64,000 nt of DNA from JBAZLV01 sp041650055 (GCA_041650055.1 JBAZLV010000005.1:1-64000), one strand, 5' to 3'. Positions 54,250 through 62,588 are shown, counted from the stretch's first letter. Made by a program: numbers and translations. Notes: generated by a model not told the origin, from the letters alone.

Positions 54250-54270
54250 GAATTCATTAAGGGGGAATCT

Positions 54271-55059
54271 ATGAGCATTTATAAAAAACTAGGACAGCGA
54301 ATCAAGGAATTGCGCGAAAAGGCGGAAATGAGCCAGGATGCCCTGGCGCAGAGAATGAATCTGCCTCGTCCAGCCATCTCCCAAATCGAAGGCGGAGGAC
54401 GAAAAATAGCCACTGATGAGCTTCTTGAGCTATCAGAAGTATTCCACGTATCTGTAAATGATCTTCTCAATCCAGGAAAAGAACCGGAAGTTCATCTTCG
54501 TGCTGAGAAAATGGAAAAAACTGCAAAACTACAGTTGCGCATCAGTGTGCCGCAAAAAAACCTTCAGAAATTCAGGGAAGTATTACTTTACATTCTGAAT
54601 AAGGTCGGAGCCAAGGAAAACATCGGGGAGACAGTTATCTATAAAATTCTTTATTTTATTGATTTTGACTACTACGAAAAATATGAGGATCAATTGATCG
54701 GCGCAACGTACATAAAGAACAAGTTTGGACCGACACCGGTCGAGTTTGTCAAAATCGTAGAAAAAATGATTAAAGATGAAGAGATTGAAAAGGTAAAAAG
54801 CGAATATTTCAAGTTGCAGCAAACCAAGTATTTGCCTCGTCGAAAGCCGAATCTTATGAAATTGCAGGCGAGTGAAATCGAGATAATCGACGATGTTTTA
54901 AACAAGCTTTCAGACATGAACGCCAGCCAGATCAGCGCCTACTCTCATGATGATGTTCCCTGGTTGACGACAAAGGATGGCGAAATAATCGATTATGAAT
55001 CAGTCTTTTACCGCACACCGCCCTATTCAGTGCGGGCATACGCGGAAGAGAACGAATGA
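54271..55059 (+). CDS. PanA-type antitoxin: HTH_XRE plus Panacea (SocA-like) domain
   Basis: 262 residues. The N-terminal ~65 residues are an XRE helix-turn-helix (LGQRIKELREKAEMSQDALA, RPAISQIEGGGRKIATDELL). The C-terminal half (about 85-260) is a Panacea/DUF4065 domain: VIYKILYFIDFDYYEKYEDQ, GATYIKNKFGPTPVEFVKIV and the end DDVPWLTTKDGEIIDYESVF YRTPPY. Panacea domains neutralise many unrelated toxins. It overlaps the next gene by four bases (ATGA), as expected of a coupled pair, and has its own promoter. Confidence 0.88.
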   Translation: MSIYKKLGQRIKELREKAEMSQDALAQRMNLPRPAISQIEGGGRKIATDELLELSEVFHVSVNDLLNPGKEPEVHLRAEKMEKTAKLQLRISVPQKNLQKFREVLLYILNKVGAKENIGETVIYKILYFIDFDYYEKYEDQLIGATYIKNKFGPTPVEFVKIVEKMIKDEEIEKVKSEYFKLQQTKYLPRRKPNLMKLQASEIEIIDDVLNKLSDMNASQISAYSHDDVPWLTTKDGEIIDYESVFYRTPPYSVRAYAEENE

Positions 55060-55469
55060 GCCAACAGTTCTATAGTCCATATATCGGAACACTGTTTAAG
55101 AAAATAGACCATGTTCCTGAGTTTGAAAAAGACCTGAAAAGACTTTCCAAGAGATTTTCTTCACTTGAAGACGATTTGCAGATGTTCATCAAGGTTGCAA
55201 TGAACCTGTTTCATAAGCAAAAAAAAGACAACAGGGGCATTTTTCATATATCTGACCTTGGTAGTTGTTATCCAAAAATCTATAAGGCCAAGAAATTCGC
55301 CTGCAAGGCAATAAAGAACAAAGGTGCGCAATCCGGAATAAGAGTTATTTATGCGTATCATGAAGTAGAAGATTGGATTACCTTTATTGAGTTTTATTAT
55401 AAAGGAGATAAGGAAAGTGAGGATAGGGAGAGAATAAGGAGATATTTCAATGAAAAGAAAAAGCACTGA
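55056..55469 (+). CDS. putative PanT-type toxin (RelE/ParE-like)
   Basis: 137 residues. The layout (HVPEFEKDLKRLSKRFSSLE DD, then SGIRVIYAYHEVEDWITFIE FYYKGDKESEDRERIRRYF) resembles the RelE/ParE superfamily: an N-terminal 'F.KDLK.L.KRF' helix pair, then beta strands and a final basic helix. It immediately follows the Panacea-domain gene with an ATGA overlap. Toxic activity is inferred from context; the family is not named with certainty. Product could be an mRNA interferase or gyrase inhibitor. Confidence 0.75.
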   Translation: MSQQFYSPYIGTLFKKIDHVPEFEKDLKRLSKRFSSLEDDLQMFIKVAMNLFHKQKKDNRGIFHISDLGSCYPKIYKAKKFACKAIKNKGAQSGIRVIYAYHEVEDWITFIEFYYKGDKESEDRERIRRYFNEKKKH

Positions 55470-55553
55470 TGACATTTGTGGGTTGCCAGAGCGTATGCCA
55501 CTCTATAAGATTTGGAACTGGAGTGGTATCGGAAAAACATAATGACAAGCTGA

Positions 55554-55622
55554 CATCAGTTTTTGTGTAGATTGACATCTTTATTAGATTAGGAATATAT
55601 TCGTGAATAAAAGGCAGCAGGG
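55554..55622. repeat. island-flanking direct repeat, right copy
   Basis: CATCAGTTTTTGTGTAGATT, then GACATCTTTATTAGATTAGG and ATATATTCGTGAATAAAAGG. It matches 52417-52482 with a handful of differences. The two copies bracket about 3.1 kb containing both toxin-antitoxin pairs, the orphan lipoprotein and both tRNA-Val fragments. Confidence 0.8.
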
Positions 55623-55664
55623 TATTAGGTTGCCTAACTATACACGCATTTTGTGTGCAAAATA

Positions 55665-56111
55665 ATGAAGGAAAATAAAACAAATACATCGAAAAAAGAA
55701 GATGTCAACAAATGGGAAAAGAATTTCCACAAAAATCATCCATTGTTCTCGCAAATTGCAGCCAGTAGTCTTGGTGGTATCGTAGCAGGAATTGTGGTGG
55801 CTTTGTGGGCCGCCTATTATATACCACCAAGACCACATACAGAACTTTCCCGTACAAGCCAATCATCTTACCTATTTCAAGTAGAAAATCGTGGATACAT
55901 TCCCGCTGACATTATATACGATATAGCAAGTCCCCCGGCTGCAGTTCCGAATTTCACTATCGATGAAGGCCAGGAATATATAAAATTAGAAAATACGTCG
56001 GATGAACACATTAAACGTGCAGTAATTAAAGGCTTACCTAAATCGGGGAAAATAGAAATTATCATTTCTGGAATTTCAGGAACTAAAGACGTTACCATTC
56101 ATAAAAAATAA
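55665..56111 (+). CDS. single-pass membrane protein of unknown function
   Basis: 148 residues. A charged N-terminus is followed by one transmembrane segment (LGGIVAGIVVALWAAYYI, about residues 36-53), then a small beta-rich domain (YLFQVENRGYIPADIIYDIA, KIEIIISGISGTKDVTIHKK). N-in, C-out topology is likely. No family is recognised. GTG 55653 is an alternative start. Neither has an obvious ribosome binding site, which fits a cassette-type gene. Confidence 0.6.
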   Translation: MKENKTNTSKKEDVNKWEKNFHKNHPLFSQIAASSLGGIVAGIVVALWAAYYIPPRPHTELSRTSQSSYLFQVENRGYIPADIIYDIASPPAAVPNFTIDEGQEYIKLENTSDEHIKRAVIKGLPKSGKIEIIISGISGTKDVTIHKK

Positions 56112-56240
56112 AAATCTAACAATACGAAACCTACGCAACCTAACAAAAATTTTGAACGGCGCTGGCAAAATGATGATTCCGACCAGCGCCTCCACTGCGA
56201 CGAATAAAGGCGGCGCGTGAAGCGTGCGTTATGCAATGAG
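56112..56240. repeat. possible attC-like recombination site
   Basis: Between two small genes, a CCTAAC box (about 56140) and GTTATGC (56228-56234) fit the outer boxes of an integron attC. Inside, GGCGCTGG and CCAGCGCC (about 56158-56190) form a hairpin. The L-boxes do not pair clearly, so this is tentative. A similar half-site (TATAACGATTCAATCCAACG at 56811) follows the next gene. Confidence 0.35.
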
Positions 56241-56280
56241 AGAAGAGTGATATAATCAATAATCGCTGATTGGGGGCGCC

Positions 56281-56802
56281 ATGCAAAAGGAAAAAGGTTA
56301 CTCCGAGGAATTGGACAAGACATTAGCCGCGGTGTGTGGTCTTTATTGCGAGGCGTGCTCGTGGTTTATTGCTACCACTGAAGATCCCGAAAGGCACAAG
56401 AGACTTGCGGCACAGCTGCATTTTTTGGTGGAAGAGAGCAAGTGTTACGGATGTCGTTCGGGCAAAAGGTTGCCCTATTGCGGGAAATGCAAAATGTTCG
56501 CTTGTGCAGCCGAACGAGGCATCGACTTTTGCAGCCAATGTCAGAAGTATCCCTGTGATGACCTGAGACAGTTTCAATCTGCCATGCCGCATCGGCTCGA
56601 GCTGTGGATCAACCTTGAACGAATCAAGTCTGTTGGCTATAGACAATGGCTCAAGGAGATTCAGAAAAACTATACCTGCCCACGGTGTAAGACCATGAAT
56701 TCCACCTACGACCTGAAATGTCGAAAATGCGGTGAAGAACCCAGCTGTAGTTACGTAGCCAGACACAGGCAGGAGATCGAACAATATTTGAAGAATAGAT
56801 GA
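56281..56802 (+). CDS. DUF3795 zinc-binding protein
   Basis: 173 residues. DUF3795 N-terminus: VCGLYCEACSWFIATTEDPE, then the second cysteine group CYGCRSGKRLPYCGKCKMFA and CSQCQKYPCDDL. A C-terminal zinc ribbon YTCPRCKTMNSTYDLKCRKC G is added. All cysteine pairs are intact. Function is unknown; such genes are common in gene cassettes and environmental genomes. A -10-like TATAAT lies near 56251. Confidence 0.85.
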   Translation: MQKEKGYSEELDKTLAAVCGLYCEACSWFIATTEDPERHKRLAAQLHFLVEESKCYGCRSGKRLPYCGKCKMFACAAERGIDFCSQCQKYPCDDLRQFQSAMPHRLELWINLERIKSVGYRQWLKEIQKNYTCPRCKTMNSTYDLKCRKCGEEPSCSYVARHRQEIEQYLKNR

Positions 56803-56926
56803 TGTATAACGATTCAATCCAACGGACGCTGGCTATTAACCGAACCGCTAAAATCTCAATCGTTCGTCAGATCAGATAGCATATTGGAAATGCAACGTGT
56901 CAAGTGCAACTTGACACCCAAAGATT

Positions 56927-57517
56927 ATGAACACAAACAAAGAACAATTCCGCTGTCCATGGTGTTTGAAGTTTGAGCAGTACATCCAATATCACGATGA
57001 AGAATGGGGCGTACCGGTGCATGACGATCGCATCCATTTTGAATTCCTGATTCTTGAAGGCGCACAGGCCGGCTTGAGCTGGTCAACAATTCTGAAAAAA
57101 CGCGAAGGGTATCGCAAGGCGTTTGCTGGCTTTGATCCGGAGAAGGTTGCGCGTTTCAGTGATGAAAAACTGAAAAAAATCCTGTTTGATCCTGGAATCG
57201 TCCGTAATCGCCTCAAAGTGTATGCGGCGCGAAATAATGCGATTCGTTTTCTTGAAATTCAGAAAGAGTTCGGAAGCTTTGATCACTATATCTGGAGTTT
57301 CGTGAATTACAAGCCAATTAAGAATGCCTGGAAAACTCTCAAACAAGTTCCGTGCACGTCAAATGAATCAGATGCGTTAAGCAAGGATTTAATCAAGCGC
57401 GGATTTAAATTCGCAGGGAGCACCGTAATGTATTCGTTCATGCAGGCATGCGGACTCGTAAACGATCATCTTATTGATTGCTGGCGTTACAAGGAAGTTC
57501 GTAAAACGTCCCGCTAG
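56927..57517 (+). CDS. tag: DNA-3-methyladenine glycosylase I
   Basis: Removes 3-methyladenine from alkylated DNA. 196 residues with the zinc ligands in FRCPWCLKFEQYIQYHDEEW G (Cys and His near the start) and GLVNDHLIDCWRY (His and Cys near the end). The catalytic region FEFLILEGAQAGLSWSTILKKR is complete. It is slightly extended at the C-terminus. It lies at the right edge of the accessory stretch. Confidence 0.94.
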   Translation: MNTNKEQFRCPWCLKFEQYIQYHDEEWGVPVHDDRIHFEFLILEGAQAGLSWSTILKKREGYRKAFAGFDPEKVARFSDEKLKKILFDPGIVRNRLKVYAARNNAIRFLEIQKEFGSFDHYIWSFVNYKPIKNAWKTLKQVPCTSNESDALSKDLIKRGFKFAGSTVMYSFMQACGLVNDHLIDCWRYKEVRKTSR

Positions 57518-57545
57518 TTTCAAAAATATCAGATAAGGATTCATC

Positions 57546-58436
57546 ATGCCCTGGAAAAAAATTGCACAAATTTTAAATCCCACGGATATTATTACATTCA
57601 CATATATTTTTATTACCGGAATATTTATCATCATGAGTCCATTATCCGATATTCAGAGTCATGTATTAATGAGACTTGGCATGTTGATTATTATTAGTTT
57701 GATTATTTGTTTTGATTTTTTTTCACCGAATACGGTTGTCAGGTTCGTGCGCAATTTTTATCCATTCGTCTTGCTCGGCTATTTTTATCCTGAAACCGAT
57801 TATTTGAATAACGTATTTTTCTCTGATCTGGATATCATCGTTGCCAAAGCAGAAGTTGCACTGTTTGGAGGGCATCCAAGTATCTGGTTTGCAGAAGTGT
57901 TTCACTGGAAATGGTTCAATGAACTGATGCATTTTAGTTATTTCACCTACTATTTTCTGCCATTTTTCTTATGCGTCTATATCTATAAAACATCTCCCCA
58001 GCACTTTCAGTTTGCTCTTTTCTCGATAATGCTGTCTTTCTATCTTTTCTATATTATTTTCATCATCATCCCCGTAGCAGGGCCGCAGTTTTATTTGCCG
58101 GCTCCCTATAATGAATTACCTGATGCGTATTTTTTCAGGAACATAATGGTTCTTGTCCAGCAAACAGCAGAAGGCCCGACCGCGGCATTTCCCTGTTCTC
58201 ATGTTGGAATTGCTTTTTTGGTATGGTGGCTTGCCTTGAAATTTGCGCCGAAACTTATGAAGTGGTTTTTTATATTTGGTATTCTGATCGCATTCTCAAC
58301 CGTTTATATTAAAGCTCATTACGTCATTGATGTTATTGCGGGGTTACTTGTTGTGCCACTCCTGTATTGGATAACTGTCCATGCATATTCGTTTATTACC
58401 CCCAGGGATACAATACTGCTCCACGGGAGAGATTAA
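57546..58436 (+). CDS. PAP2-superfamily integral membrane phosphatase
   Basis: 296 residues with about six transmembrane helices. The phosphatase motifs are GPTAAFPCSHVGIAFLVWW near residue 215 (SH motif) and YIKAHYVIDVIAGLLVVPLL near 260 (H-x3-D). Upstream PVAGPQFYLPAPYN resembles inositol-phosphoryl transferases of the AUR1-like branch. It probably acts on lipid phosphates at the outer face of the inner membrane. The substrate is not known. Confidence 0.87.
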   Translation: MPWKKIAQILNPTDIITFTYIFITGIFIIMSPLSDIQSHVLMRLGMLIIISLIICFDFFSPNTVVRFVRNFYPFVLLGYFYPETDYLNNVFFSDLDIIVAKAEVALFGGHPSIWFAEVFHWKWFNELMHFSYFTYYFLPFFLCVYIYKTSPQHFQFALFSIMLSFYLFYIIFIIIPVAGPQFYLPAPYNELPDAYFFRNIMVLVQQTAEGPTAAFPCSHVGIAFLVWWLALKFAPKLMKWFFIFGILIAFSTVYIKAHYVIDVIAGLLVVPLLYWITVHAYSFITPRDTILLHGRD

Positions 58437-58545
58437 AATGATGCAGGTTCCTTTTGAGGCTTCGTACTATTGATATGAGAGTATGCTGAGAGGTGTCTAA
58501 TGCGGCAAACGGGAGGTACGTAAATGTTTGCAAGAGGAGTATTTG

Positions 58546-58584
58546 AGATAAAAAAAATTGAAAAGCCGGATAGAGTTATCCGGC
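58546..58584 (-). terminator. terminator of the DksA/TraR gene
   Basis: On the minus strand, GCCGGATA (58584-58577) and TATCCGGC (58572-58565) form a perfect stem that overlaps the dksA-like stop codon, followed by a T-rich tract. It may also serve the plus strand. Confidence 0.85.
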
Positions 58585-58944
58585 CTGAATTTTTTCCTCT
58601 TCTTCCTGACGGGTTTTGCATTCAATACACAGGGTCGTTACCGGACGGGCTTCGAGCCGCTTTATGCTGATTGCGCCACCGCAGGATTCACATACTCCAT
58701 ACGTGCCGCCATCAATCCGTGAAATGGCCTCGTCAATTTTTTTGAGCAGTTTCCGTTCACGTCCCCGCAGCCTGAGCAAAAAGTTATTGTCAAGTTCGGC
58801 GACCGCCTGATCAGTCGGATCAGGGAAGCTTTCTTTTTCCGTGCTTATTTTCGTATTCAAGGTTTGACCGGCTTCATCGAGCAGTTCCTGCCGCTGCTTC
58901 AGAAGCTTTTTCTTGATTGTGACAAGTTTTGTATCTGTAACCAT
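58576..58944 (-). CDS. DksA/TraR-family zinc-finger protein
   Basis: 122 residues with an N-terminal coiled coil (KLLKQRQELLDEAGQTLN, LRGRERKLLKKIDEAISRID) and the C-terminal zinc finger YGVCESCGGAISIKRLEARP with a second CIEC pair. The DPTDQAVAELD region resembles the DksA tip that enters the RNA polymerase channel. It may tune transcription with ppGpp. Several paralogues are usual, so I do not assign dksA itself. Confidence 0.9.
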   Translation of the reverse strand: MVTDTKLVTIKKKLLKQRQELLDEAGQTLNTKISTEKESFPDPTDQAVAELDNNFLLRLRGRERKLLKKIDEAISRIDGGTYGVCESCGGAISIKRLEARPVTTLCIECKTRQEEEEKIQAG

Positions 58945-59170
58945 GTCTCAAGACCCTTTCATGCCAACAAATAGCAGGAGGTAGTGAAACTGCATTCCAC
59001 CTGCTGAAAATAAGTTAAAACTATACCAAAAAAACCCTGTTCCGTCAATTGATAAATCGCGACAAGCACTATACATTGTGACACTTTTTCCGGTTCTGTT
59101 CGTTTAAAATGGGATCAGTGGCGCCACTCTGTACATTGACAAACCAGCTGAATCCCGATAGTATGAGACC

Positions 59171-60400
59171 ATGTTGAGTGAAAAACAGAAGCTGGGCAAG
59201 ATCATGCAACTCGGTGCTGAAATCACCGAAGTGAAAGATATTGACGTTCTCATGGAGCGGATCCTTCGTGAAGCCAGAATGCTGGTAAACGCTGATGCAG
59301 GTTCCATTTATATCAAGGAAGGAAACAAACTGAAGTTCAGCTATACGCAGAATGACACGCTTGAAAAACAGATGTCATCGCACAAAAAACTGATCTACTC
59401 AATTTTCACCATCCCGATCGATAACCGTTCTATTTCCGGCTATGTAGCAAATACCGGGAAAACAATCAATATTCCCGATGTCTACAAACTAAGCTCAATA
59501 CTCCCTTACACGTTTAACCGCTCGTATGATGATATTTCCGGCTATCGCACGCGATCCCTGCTGGCATTTCCGCTCAAAACCAGCCGCGGAGAGATTATTG
59601 GTGTATTGCAGCTTATCAATGGGAAAAATGTTCGCGACAGAATTATTCCTTTTCTAAAAAAAGATCACCCCCTGATTCTCTATTTTGCGAACATGGCCGG
59701 TGTTGCAATCGAACGAGCCCAGATGACCCGGGCCATGATCCTGCGCACCATCAAGATGGCGGAACTCCGGGATCCGAATGAAACAGGCGCGCATGTAAAT
59801 CGGGTTGCTGCATACGCGGTTATCATGTATGAAGCATGGGCAGGGAGCCGGAATGTTCCTCAGAATATTATCGAAAAAAACCGTGATGTATTGCGCATGG
59901 CCGCAATGCTGCATGATGTCGGCAAGGTCGCCATATCAGACGCGATTCTCAAAAAGCCCGCCGGCTTGACTGATCATGAGCGCAAGGCAATGGTTCAGCA
60001 TGCTATCATAGGGGCACGGCTTTTCAGCGAACAATACTCAGAATTCGACGAGGCTGCTGCGGTTGTTGCCCTGAATCATCACGAAAAATGGGATGGAACC
60101 GGCTATCCCGGCCATGTAAATCCGTATACGGGACATCCGATCCAGGGATACGAAAAAAGCGATGGAACTCCGCTGCCCAAGCGGGGAGAAGAAATTCCAT
60201 TGTTCGGAAGACTGGTAGCGCTTGCGGACGTGTTCGATGCATTAAGTTCCCGACGGGTGTACAAAGAACCCTGGGAAGAAGGGCATGTGCTTGAACGGAT
60301 GGAATCGTATTCGGGAAGCCATTTCGATCCTGAACTCGTAAAAATATTTTTTGAGAATATCGATACCATTCAAAACGCAGCACAGCGATATCCTGATTAA
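59171..60400 (+). CDS. GAF-HD-GYP domain protein, putative cyclic-di-GMP phosphodiesterase
   Basis: 409 residues. The N-terminal GAF domain spans about 20-190 (DAGSIYIKEGNKLKFSYTQN, RSLLAFPLKTSRGEIIGVLQ). The HD-GYP domain (about 195-405) has MLHDVGKVAISDAILKKPAG, VVALNHHEKWDGTGYPGHV and VALADVFDALSSRRVYKEPW EE; the HD and GYP motifs are intact, so it should be catalytic. It likely senses a small ligand and degrades cyclic-di-GMP. An insertion of about 20 residues after GYP (PYTGHPIQGYEKSDGTPLP) is unusual. The Smr gene follows. Confidence 0.92.
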   Translation: MLSEKQKLGKIMQLGAEITEVKDIDVLMERILREARMLVNADAGSIYIKEGNKLKFSYTQNDTLEKQMSSHKKLIYSIFTIPIDNRSISGYVANTGKTINIPDVYKLSSILPYTFNRSYDDISGYRTRSLLAFPLKTSRGEIIGVLQLINGKNVRDRIIPFLKKDHPLILYFANMAGVAIERAQMTRAMILRTIKMAELRDPNETGAHVNRVAAYAVIMYEAWAGSRNVPQNIIEKNRDVLRMAAMLHDVGKVAISDAILKKPAGLTDHERKAMVQHAIIGARLFSEQYSEFDEAAAVVALNHHEKWDGTGYPGHVNPYTGHPIQGYEKSDGTPLPKRGEEIPLFGRLVALADVFDALSSRRVYKEPWEEGHVLERMESYSGSHFDPELVKIFFENIDTIQNAAQRYPD

Positions 60401-60430
60401 CTCACATCGTGCATCCTTATACAATCGACC

Positions 60431-60949
60431 ATGAATAAAAAACAGTCCCGCTGGATGCCATTTCAAAATAGCCCGTTTCAAGCACTTGAACAGCACCCGT
60501 CCGTCGGCAAAAAATCAAATTCCGGACCTGATCATGCATCTGAAGATCGCAAACTCTTTCTCGAAACCATTCAAAATATAAATATGTCTGCTCCTGAGCT
60601 GTGCAAGCATGAGAATGCAGCAAGGAGAACCAGCCACTCATCGAACCGGATAAAACAGTTCAAAAAAGGGACGATCAGGATCAGTAAAGAGCTTGATCTG
60701 CACGGTTGTACCAGAGATCGGGCGCTTATCCGGCTTCAACAATGTATTCAACAGGCATTTTGGGAAAGACAGCAAGCAGTTCTTGTTATTACCGGAAAAG
60801 GAAATAATTCTCCGGAGGGGCCTGTGCTTCGCACTGCTGTTCTTTCCTGGCTTCAAAAGGAGGGAAAGGGATTTGTAGCTGAATTTTCTGTTGCTCCCCG
60901 GGACAAGGGAGGGAGCGGTGCTTTGGTGATCTTTTTAAAGTCCAGCTGA
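60431..60949 (+). CDS. Smr-domain protein
   Basis: 172 residues. The N-terminal half is variable and low-complexity. The C-terminal Smr domain (from about 85) has KELDLHGCTRDRALIRLQQC, VLVITGKGNNSPEGPVLRTA and SGALVIFLKS. Smr domains are nicking or RNA-cleaving nucleases; here the LDLHG and TGKG motifs are intact. It is short compared with MutS2 and resembles stand-alone SmrA/SmrB-type proteins. Starts 30 bp after the HD-GYP gene and could be co-transcribed. Confidence 0.88.
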   Translation: MNKKQSRWMPFQNSPFQALEQHPSVGKKSNSGPDHASEDRKLFLETIQNINMSAPELCKHENAARRTSHSSNRIKQFKKGTIRISKELDLHGCTRDRALIRLQQCIQQAFWERQQAVLVITGKGNNSPEGPVLRTAVLSWLQKEGKGFVAEFSVAPRDKGGSGALVIFLKSS

Positions 60950-60965
60950 AGGAACCCGGCAAAAA

Positions 60966-61200
60966 CTATGCTGCTTTTTTCTCTTCTTTTTCAGACAGTC
61001 CGAGTATTTTTCTGATTTCATTACTCTCGATCGTTTCCTGCTGTAACAAAACCGTTGCAAGGTTTGAAAGCTTCTCGAGATTCGATGATACCAGCGTCGT
61101 ACCCGGCCATAGACGGTATCAATAAAATGCCTTGCTTCCTGATCGATTCATCATCCCTGGAATGAGTGGGTGTTGTTGCTCCATACTGCAGAGAGGAACC
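60966..61200 (-). pseudogene. ftsH 3'-end remnant
   Basis: The minus strand encodes a fragment of the FtsH protease C-terminus in two frames. The last part reads LEKLSNLATVLLQQETIESN EIRKILGLSEKEEKKAA and ends at TAG 60968-60966; a shifted frame upstream reads DQEARHFIDTVYGRVRR, the region before it in FtsH. No ATPase or protease domain is present. It is a truncated and frameshifted relic. Confidence 0.65.
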
Positions 61201-61228
61201 ACGTTGTAGTTGTATCGGCAGTGATAAA

Positions 61229-61741
61229 TTATATATGATGTGATATGCCGATTCCAAAGAAAAACCGTGGGCCCTGGTAGGAAGGCTTCCAAAGATGGTG
61301 ATCCTTGAGCGCGAGAAGTGGGTAACGATACATCACTTCATCAAGAGGCAGTTCCTTGCTGCCAAGAACTTCTCCTACAATAGTGATTAACCTTCCTTTC
61401 TGATACAGCGCTGTATCAAGAAAGTTCGATGATTGAACGAGGAATCGGCCTTCGGATGCATCGGTATCAAGCGGCCTTCCCTTATAATCCGTGGGCTTCT
61501 GGAGTATTTCAAGGATGGTTCCTTCCCGGGTATTTTTTGATGCAATGATCACGCCCCCGAACAGTACCCATTCGCCGGCAAACTTTTCAGGAGTGTTCCA
61601 GACAGCTCTGAATGACAGATTTTTGTTTATCGTATCCAGCGTTTTTTCGGGAAACGGCGGTGAACAGGCAGTGCAGAGAAGGGCGAGAGAAAACAGAAAA
61701 ACACTCAGATGAGGGAGCATTGTCAATCGTTGCGGATGCAT
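61229..61741 (-). CDS. Slp-family outer-membrane lipoprotein
   Basis: 170 residues. The lipobox LLCTACSPP lies near residue 26. The Slp fold shows as FAGEWVLFGGVIIASKNTRE GTILEILQKPTDYKGRPLD, then FLVQSSNFLDTALYQKGRLI TIVGEVLGSKELPLDE and YPLLALKDHHLW. Slp/YeaY are starvation- or acid-linked outer-membrane lipoproteins. ATG 61741 was chosen because GAGGGT lies 6-11 bases ahead. It pairs with a paralogue 35 bp upstream in transcription order. Confidence 0.9.
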   Translation of the reverse strand: MHPQRLTMLPHLSVFLFSLALLCTACSPPFPEKTLDTINKNLSFRAVWNTPEKFAGEWVLFGGVIIASKNTREGTILEILQKPTDYKGRPLDTDASEGRFLVQSSNFLDTALYQKGRLITIVGEVLGSKELPLDEVMYRYPLLALKDHHLWKPSYQGPRFFFGIGISHHI

Positions 61742-61776
61742 GGTGACCCTCACTACAATATGATCTTACGATACGG

Positions 61777-62292
61777 TTAATATTGCTGTTGAACCGGAAT
61801 CCGAACGGGACCCTGAAGCGGATCCCATGATTGCGGATCGTTTCTGCTCCGGGTACGCTCCCACAATTTCAATTCCTTTGAAACAAGCACGGGATGCTGG
61901 TAGCTTTTCGACAGTTCTTTGCTCAGCTTCAGCTGCGTACCCGCGATTTCACCTGCCACGGTTATTTCCCGGCCAGGTGCGTATGCAAGAGCATTCAGAT
62001 ATCCGGGATAGTACACAAGAAACGGCCCCCCGGTTCTATTGGTGCGGGTTGGTTTTCCCCAATAATCGAGTTGTTTTTGCATGACTTGAATCAATGTCCC
62101 AAGCTGGAGTTCCGTTGTCTCGGCAATGGTGCCGCCCAGAATAACCATTTTCCCGGTGTACAAATCAGGATCTGACCGGAGCATTTCAAAGGAAATAGTT
62201 TGGTCGGCCTTGTCACGTGCCGCAGGAGATATGGCATAGGAGCAGGCCTGGAGCGAAAAAAACAAAGCGAATAAGAGAGTGCTGTTTTTCAT
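61777..62292 (-). CDS. Slp-family outer-membrane lipoprotein, second paralogue
   Basis: 171 residues with lipobox SLQACS near residue 17. It has the same segments as its neighbour: YTGKMVILGGTIAETTELQL GTLIQVMQKQLDYWGKPTRT and FLVYYPGYLNALAYAPGREI TVAGEIAGTQ. It overlaps the preceding gene by four bases (ATGA) and leads into the other Slp gene, so all three form an operon. It looks like a local duplication. Confidence 0.9.
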   Translation of the reverse strand: MKNSTLLFALFFSLQACSYAISPAARDKADQTISFEMLRSDPDLYTGKMVILGGTIAETTELQLGTLIQVMQKQLDYWGKPTRTNRTGGPFLVYYPGYLNALAYAPGREITVAGEIAGTQLKLSKELSKSYQHPVLVSKELKLWERTRSRNDPQSWDPLQGPVRIPVQQQY

Positions 62293-62588
62293 ACGATCCT
62301 TTTTAACGAAGTACGGTTTTTTTTGGATACAGACAGTTCCTGATCTGCTTCGTGTTCAATTTTCCGGCGGATCCGATCCGGAATATCAAGACCGGTCAGA
62401 TCGAAATTGCCCAGTTCTCGGGCAAGAAGTGTAATTTTTTCGCTTGGCCTGAGATGTTTGTTAATGATGATTCTCCTGGTTTCCATGACCCGGCATGATC
62501 CGCCCTTCGACGTCTTGAGGTCTTCATAGGATACTTTGATCGACAAATCCACGGCAATCTGTTCAAGTTCTGCGAGCGTACTTTTCAT
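62289..62588 (-). CDS. conserved small protein of unknown function
   Basis: 99 residues. KGGSCRVMETRRIIINKHLR PSEKITLLARELGNFDL resembles a family of short cytoplasmic proteins with the pattern 'GG.CR......INK.L...EKI..LA..L..FDL', seen in several proteobacterial and Nitrospirota-type genomes; no function is known. It is the first gene of the operon with two Slp lipoproteins. It could have a regulatory or accessory role, but nothing in the sequence proves it. Confidence 0.75.
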   Translation of the reverse strand: MKSTLAELEQIAVDLSIKVSYEDLKTSKGGSCRVMETRRIIINKHLRPSEKITLLARELGNFDLTGLDIPDRIRRKIEHEADQELSVSKKNRTSLKRIV

